DNA of 64,000 nt, taken from assembly GCA_016169945.1 (NCBI GenBank), contig JADLSH010000388.1, positions 682,001 through 746,000 on the forward strand, read 5' to 3'. Positions 22,931 to 33,497 of this stretch are shown one piece after another. Made by a program: the position numbers and the translations under genes. This DNA comes from Trachythela sp. YZ-2020. Taxonomy: Eukaryota > Cnidaria > Anthozoa > Malacalcyonacea > Clavulariidae. Within the stretch, counting starts at the first letter, position 1, and the number at the start of each line of letters is the position of its first letter. The notes under the pieces are model-generated. The model did no database searches. It was not told where the DNA came from and saw only the letters and a list, made by a program, of their open reading frames with translations.

Positions 22931-24420
22931 CTTCACATAATATTACGGAACTGGGACTCCTGACTTGTGTCAAATCTCTTGCCATAGTCGCTGTTTTCCC
23001 TTTCACGATTCACTCAAATCTTTACTCTTATGGGTGTACTTTCCTATTATATATAGTCCTTTTATACTATTTTATACTGACATGCAATACACAAAATTTC
23101 GCACATCTGCAGTAGCATGGTCTATTTAATTAAGCAAATATCGCGGTCTGTTTAATATAATCTTTCACTTAATTTTAATTATAATTTCTCAGTTTCATTA
23201 AATTAACTACGTACGTGCAAAATATATTGCTAAATATACTACTTCATTATAAAATGCTTTTTTTTTAATATATGAAAGTAATAAATCCTTCTATATGGTA
23301 ACTCTTCAAATAAAACATTGCCCTTCATGCAGGAAAAAGATAACTGATGAATCATAATTAATCGAGATCTCTTGAATGTGTCGGATTGAATTGTGTCGGA
23401 TTCATGTCTATATTTTATTTTGTGCAGTTAAATATATAATTTATGATGTTTAAAACTTGCAAATTGAAAATGTGTAGTAAAACACTTAAAGTAATAATTT
23501 ATTGCGCCCCATGCATGCAAGCACGCCAGCAAAACAATGTATTTTGTTCAGCGAACTATATAGACACTTGTATGTGCTCTATTCCAGTATAAATATAGCA
23601 ATACAGAATCTGTTTTCCCAAGCATGGCAAGCGTTTTAGGCGAAATATGAGCAACTATTTCAAGATGTAGTGAAAGGAATTTCGTATTCTTCAATAATCT
23701 TTAAGAAACAAAACTTATAAAGTTTATGTAAATCAGCAGGATTTTGTACCAGATTTACAAGCTCCTTCACGGTCATGATTTCCTTTGTGCTTTTCTCATA
23801 AATTATACTGTATCCATGAGATCCAGCATGTAGCAAAAGGTGTTTAAAAAAGGTAATCCAACTTTGCCATGCTATCACGCGCATAATATGATACACAGTA
23901 AAGATCAGGCTTTTAGCTGTCAAATGACACCTTTTTTGTACCACTATGATCAGTAATTAACCCAATACGATCCGATGAAAGAAGAGTATTAGAAATCAAA
24001 TTTGCCCCCCTTCAGGAATTAAACGTCCTTCGAATTTTCGAGCATCTGCCAAAATGATAGTTGGCTATTTGTGAAACGTTCCGCAAACTTCCTGTTTCGT
24101 AAAATGTTTCAAACACCAAATTTCGTTGTTAAATCGCAATTTTAAACTTACCAAGATTTGATAAATAGCCCATGCATGGGTTACGCCATAATTCTTACAT
24201 TTGAATCCGAAATGAGATTAATCTCAAAAGGCAGACAATAGCTTTGCACTCAGCTCTCAATGGTGGAAAAATACGTTTTCGACCGGCAATCTTTCGATCG
24301 TATCGTATTTGGTCGTTTTTTATCGCAATGATATACTAACAAAAAAGTATCATTTCACAGCTAGAAGATTGATCTTAATTAGTATGAAAAAAGTTCACAT
24401 ATAAACTAAATAATAAACGA
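22931..24420. other. no recognised gene; one anonymous 94-codon frame
   Basis: On the minus strand at 23660-23944 a frame of 94 codons starts MVQKRCHLTAKSLIFTVYH and includes TVKELVNLVQNPADLHKLY. I do not recognise it, and it has no repeat-element signature. It could be an exon or chance. Otherwise AT-rich DNA. Confidence 0.3.
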
Positions 24421-24514
24421 GAATACTGGGTTTGGTGGATAATCCAAGTGAGTAGATATATACACAATTTAAGACCTAACCAGGAACGGTTGCGAAAAAT
24501 GCAACAACACTAGG

Positions 24515-24586
24515 TCCTCTGGCAGGAATTGAACCCACGGCCCTGCGATTCCGGTGCAGCGCTCTAACCAACTGAGCTACAGAGGC
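24515..24586 (-). tRNA. tRNA-like sequence, copy 1 (A type)
   Basis: 72 bases fold as a tRNA: acceptor GCCTCTG / CAGAGGA (6 of 7 pairs), D-stem GCTC/GAGC, T-arm GTGGG TTCAATT CCTGC. A-box TAGCTCAGTTGG and B-box GGTTCAATTCC are present. The anticodon arm has only four good pairs (CTGC/GCAG) and a 9-base loop ACCGGAATC, so the anticodon is ambiguous and the first pair is G-A. More likely a SINE head or tRNA pseudogene than a working tRNA. Confidence 0.6.
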
Positions 24587-24793
24587 CAGTTGCTGAGCTG
24601 TAACCGTAAGTTCTGTATAATTATATAGGTTATCGGGCGTGCGGGTTGCGATAAGGTGAACTTCAAAGATATTTTTTTGCACTTCACTTGGTTGAACTAG
24701 AATACTGGGTTTGGTGGATAATCCAAGTGAGTAGATATATACACAATTTAAGACCTAACCAGGAACGGTTGCGAAAAATGCAACAACACTAGG

Positions 24794-24865
24794 TCCTCTG
24801 GCAGGAATTGAACCCACGGCCCTGCGATTCCGATGCAGCGCTCTAACCAACTGAGCTACAGAGGC
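24794..24865 (-). tRNA. tRNA-like sequence, copy 2 (B type)
   Basis: Same as copy 1 apart from one change in the anticodon loop (CATCGG instead of CACCGG on the sense strand). Both Pol III boxes are intact. Confidence 0.6.
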
Positions 24866-25067
24866 CAGTTGCTGAGCTGTAACCGTAAGTTCTGTATATA
24901 TAGGTTATCGGGTGTGCGGGTTGTGATAAGGTGAACTTCAAAGATTTTTTTTGCACTTCACTTGGTTGAACTAGAATACTGGGTTTGGTGGATAATCCAA
25001 GTGAGTAGATATATACACAATTTAAGACCTAACCAGGAACGGTTGCGAAAAATGCAACAACACTAGG

Positions 25068-25139
25068 TCCTCTGGCAGGAATTGAACCCACGGCCCTGCG
25101 ATTCCGGTGCAGCGCTCTAACCAACTGAGCTACAGAGGC
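25068..25139 (-). tRNA. tRNA-like sequence, copy 3 (A type)
   Basis: Matches copy 1 through the tRNA-like part, with CACCGG in the anticodon loop. Confidence 0.6.
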
Positions 25140-25345
25140 CAGTTGCTGAGCTGTAACCGTAAGTTCTGTATAATTATATAGGTTATCGGGTGTGCGGGTT
25201 GTGATAAGGTAAACTTCGAAGATATTTTTTGCACTTCACTTGGTTGAACTAGAATACTGGGTTTGGTGGATAATCCAAGTGAGTAGATATATACACAATT
25301 TAAGACCTAACCAGGAACGGTTGCGAAAAATGCAACAACACTAGG

Positions 25346-25417
25346 TCCTCTGGCAGGAATTGAACCCACGGCCCTGCGATTCCGATGCAGCGCTCTAACC
25401 AACTGAGCTACAGAGGC
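25346..25417 (-). tRNA. tRNA-like sequence, copy 4 (B type)
   Basis: Matches copy 2, with CATCGG in the anticodon loop. The upstream flank reads GTTCAGCAACTGG rather than GCTCAGCAACTGG. Confidence 0.6.
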
Positions 25418-25619
25418 CAGTTGCTGAACTGTAACCGTAAGTTCTGTATATATAGGTTATCGGGTGTGCGGGTTGTGATAAGGTGAACTTCAAAGATTTT
25501 TTTTGCACTTCACTTGGTTGAACTAGAATACTGGGTTTGGTGGATAATCCAAGTGAGTAGATATATACACAATTTAAGACCTAACCAGGAACGGTTGCGA
25601 AAAATGCAACAACACTAGG

Positions 25620-25691
25620 TCCTCTGGCAGGAATTGAACCCACGGCCCTGCGATTCCGGTGCAGCGCTCTAACCAACTGAGCTACAGAGGC
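25620..25691 (-). tRNA. tRNA-like sequence, copy 5 (A type, last unit)
   Basis: Matches copies 1 and 3. The flank beyond it changes (GTAAAAACCGTAAG), marking the edge of the array. Confidence 0.6.
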
Positions 25692-25736
25692 CAGTTGCTG
25701 AGCTGTAAAAACCGTAAGTTCTGTATTAAGCGTTTA

Positions 25737-26050
25737 GCTTAAAAATCTAACAAGAACTACGTTCCTTGCGCATGCGTCATCAGCTTGGGAATGGGAAAGA
25801 ATATCAACTAATAGCTTAAGATGTTCCCAAGCCATGGGTACAAGGTTGAAGATTTTCTCACAATTTTTCGTCTTTTACAAAATGTGATTCCGCTATAAAT
25901 ACTTAAAAATAGATGCAGCAACTATCCAAGATGAATTTTCTTTTGTTTGTTTGTTACTAAATACATATTTATTCATATTTACCAATTTTTACTCTATAAT
26001 GCACCTAACTGTTATAGATGAGATTTTTAAGTGCTATTAACGATGTTAAG
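25737..26050. other. probable intron upstream of the collagen-C4-like exon
   Basis: No exon was recognised here. The sequence ends TTAACGATGTTAAG at 26050, the proposed acceptor. Confidence 0.4.
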
Positions 26051-26529
26051 GTGTGATGGGTGGATCATGGTACGATCATCGTGGCGGTGGTTCAAATCAT
26101 CTCTGTCTACCATTGGATCCAATATTCGACAAAATCACTCCCGGTTCTCAAGGATCAAGTTATATATACGGTACTGAGTACGAAGTAACTGGCCATCCCA
26201 ACATATTTCCAAAAAACGTCCATGACCATGATGCACCTTGCTCAGTCTGTCACACCGAGTCACGTGGCAGTCACCTGATGATTCCAGCTCGTAATGTCTG
26301 TCCCTCAGGTTGGATCTTGGAGTATAAAGGTTATCTCATGTCAGCAAATCTTGGGCACAATGGAAGAACCCAGTTTATTTGTGTTGACGGCATCGCTGAA
26401 GCTACAACTGGTTCTCAAAATGATCACAATGGTGCACTTCTGTATTTTGTTGAGAGTCAATGTGGTTCTCTTCCTTGCCCACCATACGCCAATGGCAATG
26501 AACTGACCTGTGTTGTTTGCACAAAGTAA
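26051..26529 (+). CDS. short-chain collagen C4-like, C-terminal domain exon
   Basis: The last exon encodes about 159 residues matching the C-terminal domain of sponge/cnidarian short-chain collagen C4 proteins: GGSWYDHRGGGSNHLCLP, a YIYGTEYEV block, VHDHDAPCSVC, LMIPARNVCPSGW, YKGYLMSANLGHNGR, ALLYFVESQCGSLPCPPYAN and the end LTCVVCTK. About ten cysteines would form disulfides, so the protein is probably secreted to the extracellular matrix. An in-frame TAA at 26047-26049 plus AG at 26049-26050 supports an acceptor giving exon start 26051 (two bases completing a split codon). Upstream exons (signal peptide, possible Gly-X-Y stretch, first Cys block) were not found. It lies downstream of the tRNA-like array. 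Confidence 0.88.
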
Positions 26530-26656
26530 TTCAATTGCCCTAAGAACGTTTGTTTTTAATATATGTTTTACCTAAGTTTTGTAGTTTAATGCTGTTAATT
26601 CTTGTAACCGAACATATTTTCCCAAACGTAAGCATGTAATATCGCAAACGTTTGTG

Positions 26657-26662
26657 AATAAA
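26657..26662 (+). terminator. poly(A) signal AATAAA of the collagen-C4-like gene
   Basis: AATAAA lies 128 bases after the stop and is followed by the T-rich GTTTTGTCATTTTGG, a standard cleavage context. Confidence 0.75.
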
Positions 26663-26736
26663 GTTTTGTCATTTTGGATCAAGGACAATATCTTGAGATC
26701 TTCATATATATTTTGCACCTTCGGGTATCTCTTTAT

Positions 26737-26905
26737 TACTCGGGCCCTCAGTAATTGGCTATGCTGTTGATGTTACCCTGCCACTGTGGTGGATATGTCA
26801 TGTAGTTTGTTGTAATTGTTAAGTATTGCTTTTATATAATGTGTATGTGTATGTTAGTTATGTTATTCACTTGTGACAAAGTTAATAAAATTCAAAAAAT
26901 TATTA
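26737..26905 (+). mobile_element. LINE 3' tail only
   Basis: GGGCCCTCAGTAATTGGC ... GTTACCCTGCCACTG ... GACAAAGTTAATAAAATTC matches the 3' UTRs of the LINE copies at 15087-15250 and 17560-17700. It is a heavily 5'-truncated insertion of that family. Confidence 0.7.
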
Positions 26906-28043
26906 GGATAACAATGCATTTTCCCGCTCACGAAAATTTCGCATATATGAACTGAGCCTTTTCACATGCGACCTGATCCAATTCCACACAAAATATCACA
27001 TGTAAAATGATATGTGAAACTTCCATAAGGGTTGAAGTATCTAACACAAAAACACTTACAGGAATGTTATCTCTCATGCATACACCTAAATTTAAAGCAA
27101 AAGATTTTGAAAAGCGAGCACAGAGGAGGATATATAAAGACAGATCAAGAGAATAGATTCATGTTTTCAATTATATACAAGGAAGGATAAATAACGTAAT
27201 TAATATGATGTAAGTTTAAGCAATATAGGAGGCTTTCTCGGGTTAATTATCCGCCGGTGATAAGACGCCCATAATATTTCGACAACATATGTAAATCAGT
27301 TGGTCTGATGATGATTCTGCAATATGATCGAAATATGCCCATTTATATATATGTCTTGTTTTAGTCCATATCTTGAGATGCACAACAGTATTTCTATAGC
27401 AAAAGTTAATGCAACCATTTATTTGCTAATTCGCCCAAATACCACAATTTACAACAATGCCAACGCTATTTAGGGTCCCTACACTTGGCTAGAATACATT
27501 AATTTGCTTCGATCCAAAGTCAAGTAATGGGTTTTAACTTGAACATCATCTGATCTTGAACTCGTCTAAAAGAACCCAGTATCAAAGTTTGGTTGTGCTG
27601 GGGTTTTTTCGACCTGCTTGCTCCATTTGAGATTGTTGGAAATAATGATTGACAGATGTGTTTCAAAATAATTTATAGGTTTTGGTGTTGTTAATTACTC
27701 CATTACTCCATCGACAGAATTTTGATCTTGGATACATTCTCCTATCATTACACTCCTTAACAATATTGCAAAGATCATTTTGTTATCTTTTGCATCTGCA
27801 TATACGACCGGCACAAGCACTCGATTACTAATATTCAAAATTTTGGGCACTTCGCTCGATAAAGTTTCCCCTTATAGTTTCATTCACGAGCATCAACCTA
27901 GCACATATACATGCGCTAGTGGTTAGCACTTCGATTCCTGCCAAAGGGCAATTTTCGCAGCTGCTCCCGGTCAGCTTTAGAAAAAGTGCAAATATTTTCA
28001 CTGGAGGTTTCCATCAGGAAAACGTTTAACTCGTTAAGCAAAC
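26906..28043. other. no gene seen
   Basis: AT-rich; no supported exon, RNA gene or terminal repeat. Confidence 0.4.
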
Positions 28044-28054
28044 CAGTGAGCTCC

Positions 28055-28085
<31 letters not shown>

Positions 28086-28216
28086 CGCTTACCTCAAAAC
28101 TTGTCTGCAACAGGCTGTTTCATGAAACAGCCTGTTGCAGACAAGTTTTGAGGTAAGCGAAAATATATAATTTGCTCTAACATTAGAAATTCTTACTCCA
28201 GATATGGAGATCACTG
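28044..28216. mobile_element. hAT-type MITE, 173 bp, with an internal perfect 94-bp palindrome
   Basis: The ends are CAGTGAGCTCCATAT and the inverse of CAGTGATCTCCATAT. The 8-bp AAGCAAAC flanks both sides (28036-28043 and 28217-28224). Between them 28076-28169 is a perfect palindrome with no spacer, centred CTGTTTCA|TGAAACAG and including CGCTTACCTCAAAACTTG. The same terminal family (CAGTGAGCTC..., ...TCTTACTCCAGATAT) is at 54694-55071. Confidence 0.9.
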
Positions 28217-28230
28217 AAGCAAACACGTTT

Positions 28231-29150
28231 TTATTTACATACGCACATGATGCTCAACATCTTAACGGCTTCCTTTCTCAACATCCTCTTGGTCCAAAAG
28301 AATATCACCGAGTTAACGCTGGAATTTAATAGGGTAAGCGTTAAAACCAAGATATAAATTGCCAGATAGTTGACTTTATCTAGTTTTGTGGAAAAAGGAA
28401 CTGTAGACGCTGTCGACAGGAAAACTAGAACACAACAAAACAAGATTTTGCTTGTTTAATTTCGCGTAAAAACAACTTCATTCTTGTCATGCCAAGTTCC
28501 TCTCTGCGACAGCATCATCTTGTTTGTTTTGCGAATGAGATAACTTTCTAACCACTAAATTTACTCTTGTGTAAGCAAATACATTGAAGCAGAACATAAG
28601 CCCTACCAGGGTTAACCTTCACTGTTTCACATATTTCATTCAACCCTGAGGCAGAAGAGAGACCGTAAATTGTACCGCAGCGCCCGTATCTACATATATC
28701 AACAGTCTCTTCCTTGTTACCTGAGTACGGTAAGCATAGGGATGTAAGATAGCAATATATCTTTCCACTGTCAGAGCAGATAATGTGAACGTGGATAATC
28801 CTAATGGAATAATTGTTGATCTAAACGCTAACGTTGCTGCAAAGCAGTTTGAAACTCCTTCTATTAATTCCGCCTGCAGAAAGATTAGAAATAGAGGTAT
28901 GCCTAAAACACTAACTGCCAAGTCAATCACAGACTGAACAAGAATGGCTTTCTGTTCAGTTGAGAAGATTTTGAGAACGTTATTATTGCAACAGCGTTGA
29001 GTAATATCGTAGAAATTATCAAAATTCTATTAATTAAAAACAATGGCGAAAATGTGATTGATTAACAATTTTTCAGATGGGAGTTTTGTAATAGCGAAAT
29101 GTGTAGTTCCAAGGATGTGACATGACATTCCAAAGACTTCTTGTTATACT
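28231..29150 (-). pseudogene. rhodopsin-class GPCR pseudogene (left arm of inverted duplication)
   Basis: Minus-strand segments in order: an N-terminal region similar to the plus-strand copy at 30309; TM2 (DLAVSVLGIPLFLIFL); TM3 with VERYIAILHPYAY (an ERY motif, so this copy kept its G-protein motif); TM4; TM5 pieces; TM6/TM7 at 28231-28443 (YILVLTLTLLNSSVNSVIFFW, then KRMLRKEAV). The start ATG is followed after four codons by TAA (MNLTV then stop), a TAATAG occurs in TM1, and frames change near 28640 and 28450. A donor-like ACAG|GTAAGA near 29176 suggests a spliced 5' UTR ancestor. No introns in the coding part. Confidence 0.85.
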
Positions 29151-29402
29151 GTCAAATTCATATTGCATTGTTCTTACCTGTAGCAGAAACGAAAGATAGC
29201 AAAACCAAATAAAAGAGCTGCAGCTTTTCAATCAATCAAAGTCGACGTCGTTTATTTATATTGGTCGAACATTACATGAATAGACTAGAATATAAGCTTC
29301 AGTAAAAATGTAGTCTAATTTAATTGTTCAATCAGTAACTTTTATGATTGCACTTACTTTTAGTACGACTTTCATTAAGATTCAGAAAATGTTAATATAA
29401 CT
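28231..29402. repeat. left arm of an inverted duplication containing a GPCR copy
   Basis: The segment aligns by eye, in reverse complement, with about 30024-31190. Matches cover the whole receptor body and the upstream non-coding part, including TTTTAGTACGACTTTCATTAA (its inverse TTAATGAAAGTCGTACTAA in the other arm) and GATTGCACTTAC. The arms differ by many substitutions and small indels, so the duplication is not very recent. Confidence 0.85.
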
Positions 29403-30023
29403 CGCTGATCTTAAAGGCACAATGCGATCGGGAGATTAGAAGCCAATCAATATTAATTTTTAGGTGTTTGTGTCCTAAAAATACTTAAGGAACAGAAATT
29501 CTTAGAAATATCAATGGATCTTGGACAAAAATGAAAGTCTATACACAAAATTAGTGTGAAATGATACATAAACGTTTATGCGAAATTATTTTCATGATTT
29601 GTACACCGGTCCTGACCCAAAATAAAAGGTGTACAAGAGGTTGTGCATAGAGTACTCGAGAAGAATATTTAATAATCGTTACTTTCTTCTACTCGCGGAT
29701 ACATTGGAATTATTCCATATGATAGTGTTAACAACTATAGTTAACAGACGTAATTATATTTTATGGTCTCACAAAAATTCCTCAAAAGGCAACGAACGAT
29801 GGTACTCTATATGTACCATCTCTTGCACAATTTCTTCAACTATCCTGGGTCTTGGCTTAAAATAATGAAAGTGATTTCGCCTAAACTTTTATGCAATAGT
29901 TGACACTAACATTTGTGTATAAACTTTCAATTTATTCTTTTCCAAGGTCCATTGTATTTTAAGTATTCCCTAAGTAATTCTAGGACACCAACACCTGGTA
30001 GGAATAATGACTGGCTTATAATC
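29403..30023. other. spacer of the inverted duplication, no gene
   Basis: About 620 bases between the arms. No open frame of coding character; one AT-rich 78-codon frame (29629-29865) has no recognisable domain. Confidence 0.4.
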
Positions 30024-31190
30024 ACTCTTAAGATCCCATTTCAGATCTGTGAGTTAGAATATAATAACATCTTCTGAATGTTAATGAAAGTCGTACTAAG
30101 AGTAAGTGCAATCATAAAAATTACATAATATTGAACAATTAAATTATAGGCTATATTTTCACTGAAGCTGATATTGAATTCGCGTCTATTCATATAATGT
30201 TCGACTAATATCAATAGACAGGCGACTTCGAGTAATTTAAAAGATAATTCTCTTTTTTAATTTGGCCTTACAATCTTTCACATCTTCTACTGGTGTGAAC
30301 AAAGCAATATGAATCTTTCAATGGAACAAGAAGTCTTTAAAATGTCATGTCACATTCTTGGAACTACAAATTTCGTTATAACAAAACTCCCGTCTGAAAA
30401 ATTGTTAATAAATCACATTTTCGCTATAGTTTTTAATAGCATTTTGATAATTCCTACGATATTAATCAATGCTGTCGCAATAATAACGATTTGGAAATCT
30501 TCTCAACTGAACAACGAGCCTTGCTTTTTTGTTATTCTTGTTCAGTCTGTGAATGACTTGGTAGTTGGTGTGTTGGGAATACCTTTATTTGTCATCTTTC
30601 TGATAAGTGGAGTAGTATGTAGCGACTTTGACGTATAAATCGACACTTGTACCAATCGGAGTATCTACTCTCACATTATCTGCTATGAGAGCGGAAATAT
30701 ACATTGCCATCTTACATTCCTATGCTTACAGTACCCAAGTAACAAAGAAGATAATTTTGATATTTGTCGCTTCCAGTGCTGCAGTATATGCATCATGAAA
30801 GTAACGCTTGTTTTCCTTTTAATTGCATATGTTTACACGAGAATATGCTTCGTCATTAGAAAGTTGGCTCGTTCGGAAAGCAGACCACGCGATGCTGCTT
30901 CAGAAGAAAACCTGACAAGAAGACAATTGTTTATTCGAGAAATTAAGCCAGCAAAATCTTGTTTTATTGTTGTCATATGTTCTTGTGTTCTAGATTTCCT
31001 GCCAGCAGCTACTGCTGTTTCTTTTTTTGAAATCCTTGACAAATTTGAAGAGCTAGCAATTTTAGTCTGGGTTATTACGCTTGGTCTGTGCATTTCCAGT
31101 GTCGACTCTGTGATATTCTTTTGGACCAAGACAATGTTGAGTAAAGAAGTCGTGTGAAGATGTTGAGCATGTATGTATGTTAAGGATTAA
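30024..31190. repeat. right arm of the inverted duplication
   Basis: This is the reverse-complement partner of 28231-29402, in head-to-head arrangement around a ~620-base spacer. It ends near GATGTTGAGCATGTATGTATG, which pairs with the opposite arm's end at 28231. Confidence 0.85.
30309..31157 (+). pseudogene. rhodopsin-class GPCR pseudogene (right arm)
   Basis: ATG at 30309 opens a good N-terminus (MNLSMEQEVFKMSCHIL), TM1 (IIPTILINAVAIITIW) and TM2 (DLVVGVLGIPLFVIFL), then stops at 30638. In another frame TM3 follows (STLVPIGVSTLTLSAM, AEIYIAILHSYAY). The arginine of ERY is replaced, so the G-protein motif is lost. After another stop near 30794 TM5 to TM7 resume (VFLLIAYVYTRICFVIR, SCFIVVICSCVLDFLPA, SSVDSVIFFWTKTML). 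At least two frame breaks. Paralogue of the minus-strand copy. Confidence 0.85.
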
Positions 31191-32504
31191 ATATCATTGT
31201 TACCATAGCTTTTCTGAAGAATTGCCTACTGTAAAGTATGGAATTATTTTACTTAAACACCAAAAGATTACTGAATTTTTGCATTATTTGTTTTCCTTGC
31301 CAATTTTTTAAAGCATACAATTATATGTAGAAGTCGAACTTTTCTATTGAATTAAATTTTCATGTTTACGACTTTCGTAACGATATTAAAATATTGCCCC
31401 CTAGAATGATATAGAGTATCTCTCGAAGTACGTGCGTCTTTGGATACTGTCTCACTGGCACTCTTTGGGTAATAATCTATTTTTTCGAATTTTCCACTTG
31501 TTCCTCGTCTTTGTTCTATGAGAAATATCGCGCCTCAAGAAATATCATTAACGTTGATGAAAAACTTTACGTTTACATCAATTTTCCTGTTTTCATTAAA
31601 ATATTATTCTACCAAATTTCGTTTCGAATTTTCTAGGTAATTCCAAAGTTCGGGCGTTCCGACATTTTTCTTTTTGGATTTTGGATCGTTGCAACACCCA
31701 TATCTCACAACATTAATAAAAAGGGTGAAAACTAGTGAGTCCCTTTTGAGAGTATCTCTATTTATACAAAAGGTTTTAGATCGCATATAATCGTGTTTAA
31801 GTCGAAGTTGTAAAAAAGCTACACTGCGGCTTATCCCTTCGGTTTTGGTCGGTGATCGTTAGCCTATTGAGGTTTGAGTCGACATCAATACACACAAATA
31901 TCCAGTTTGGGGCTATACTTAACAAAGCGTGTACTATAAGAAAACTATAGTAATATACTTAACGGTACATCTGACCTCATCGGCCGATGTTTAATTTATC
32001 CGAGATTTTCTTTACACAATTTAAACTATTGTGAAACAGTATTCAAAATAGTAGAGTTGGAAACATGGAATGGTACAATTAAATAGAGAAATATAATTAA
32101 CTTTTTGTTCGCAACATAGACAAATCCTCACAATCGGCCAACACTTGTTTATAATTCCCAATTATTCAAAATTCGGATCAGTCCATGACCATGGACAAAG
32201 ACACAAAAGTAACCAAAGTCTCATATCGATAATTACAATATTTTGTTGTAGTCTATGCTTTTTTACTAGCTATGTATGCATGTAAGTTATATTAAAATAT
32301 TTTGAATCGGCTTGCAATGTTATAAACAAGCGTCAGTTAAATTTGTTTCCAATGAATTTATAGTCATACTGACCACCAGTGTATAAAAATCTCAGGCTAG
32401 TAACTCGGGCCATCACGAATATAAATTTTGTAATACTATGATTAATTGACAAAAGTCAAAATATACGAAAAGATCAATTGCTTTACTGACATATTCATAT
32501 CGCC
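31191..32504. other. no gene seen
   Basis: AT-rich. I see no exon, repeat array or RNA gene that can be supported. Confidence 0.4.
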
Positions 32505-32720
32505 TTGTTCTGTCTTGTAGCAGATAAGAAAGATAACAAAACCAAAAGAAAAAAGCCTTATTCCTTAAATTGATCAAAGTCTATATTAGTTAAACATTGC
32601 ATGAATAGACTCAATATGAATATCAGCTTTAGTGAACATTAATTTCATGGTTATTGTTAGATAATTTTTATGATTACTTGCTTTTAGTACGGCCGGCTTT
32701 CATTGTCATTCGTGAAAAGT
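32505..32720 (-). repeat. third copy of the GPCR upstream region
   Basis: TAGCAGATAAGAAAGATAAC, CATTGCATGAATAGACTC and ACTTGCTTTTAGTACG...CTTTCATT match 29165-29400 in the same orientation. No receptor coding sequence follows on the minus strand below 32505, so only the upstream region of a third copy survives. Confidence 0.7.
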
Positions 32721-32784
32721 TAGGCCTACTATGCTAATCTGAAAAGCAGAACTGCGAACATAAAATTAAGTGATTAATTAATTA

Positions 32785-32860
32785 ACAATTATTTACCTCA
32801 GTTCCGGTGATTATCGGTGAATATTCACCGATAATCACCGTAACTGAGGTAAATAATTGT
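32785..32860. repeat. 76-bp near-perfect palindrome
   Basis: The arms meet at GGTGAATATTCACC with no spacer. The outer ends are ACAATTATTTACCTCAGTT and its inverse with a single mismatch zone (TTCC vs TAAC). Same vocabulary as the foldback at 1301-1380. Confidence 0.9.
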
Positions 32861-33365
32861 TTTAGTATCTTTTTAGTAGTAAAATATGCATAAACTTAAA
32901 TACTACATGCGCTTCCGTTATGAATATAATTTACTTCCTTTTTAAATATTACGTAATGTCTCGGGAATTTCGTTAAAACAACAAAGTCCATGACCGAATG
33001 GCGCTGAAAATGTTTAAAATTGACAAGAAAGATCACGCAGGATATAAATCAAACAATTTAAAACGTTTAAGAAAAGTTAATTGTTGTCGTGTTCATGTTC
33101 AATGTGAATGAACGTCCTTGGCAAGTGCAATTTGCCGCTCTTTGCTTGTCGCTCGTAAGTTTTTATAAATTTGTCAAACAAATTGTTAATAAATTAATTG
33201 CAAAAACACTTCTTACCTTTCAAAAGCTTAACTCATATTTTGTTGCTAGTTTTGTGTTTTGTGGAACTGCATTATCCTTTATTTCTTTAATTTCATGGAG
33301 AGAAGTCACTACAAAATTACTTTGGGAAAAGCATTATTTAGTACTCCAGTTAGTAAATAATATAA

Positions 33366-33497
33366 CAAACATACTTGCAGGGAGGTGAGTCCGGGATTTG
33401 ACGCACCGAGGGTGGCTGGCAGGTAGGTTCGGACAGCTACCAGCCATGCACCCGAGGTGCGTCAAATCCCGCACTCACCTCCCTGCAAGTATGTTTG
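33366..33497. mobile_element. 132-bp foldback, CAAACATACTTGCAGGGAGG ends
   Basis: The outer ~40 bases of each side are near-perfect reverse complements (GGGAGGTGAGTCCGGGATTT / AAATCCCGCACTCACCTCCC), continuing to GACGCACC/GGTGCGTC, with a central GCTGGCAGG...CTACCAGCC. GC-rich against AT-rich surroundings. The upstream frame 33089-33388 runs into it and is not supported as a gene. Confidence 0.85.

Larger units (their letters stand above)
24421..25736. repeat. tandem array of five ~276-bp units each carrying a tRNA-like sequence
   Basis: Units start at GAATACTGGGTTTGGTGG at 24421, 24700, 24974, 25252 and 25525 (spacings 279, 274, 278, 273). Units 1, 3 and 5 share CCGGTGCAG, and units 2 and 4 share CCGATGCAG. 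Units 1 and 3 have GTATAATTATATAGG while 2 and 4 have GTATATATAGG. The pattern is A-B-A-B-A, a dimeric higher-order repeat. The last unit breaks off after CCGTAAGTTCTGTATTAAGCG. The minus strand carries the tRNA-like part followed by a ~200-base unrelated tail, as in a tRNA-derived SINE. Confidence 0.92.

Noticed and set aside
24476..24682. 68-codon frame across the tRNA-like unit
   Set aside because: It runs through a tRNA-like sequence; tRNA genes commonly give the VAQLVRALHR-type false peptide on translation.
24421..25736. CRISPR-like array (regular repeats with spacers)
   Set aside because: Units are ~276 bp and repeated along their full length with no unique spacers, in a eukaryotic context.
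33089..33388. 99-codon plus-strand frame (MFMFNVNERPWQVQF...)
   Set aside because: It runs into the foldback at 33366, shows no domain and lacks splice or poly(A) support.
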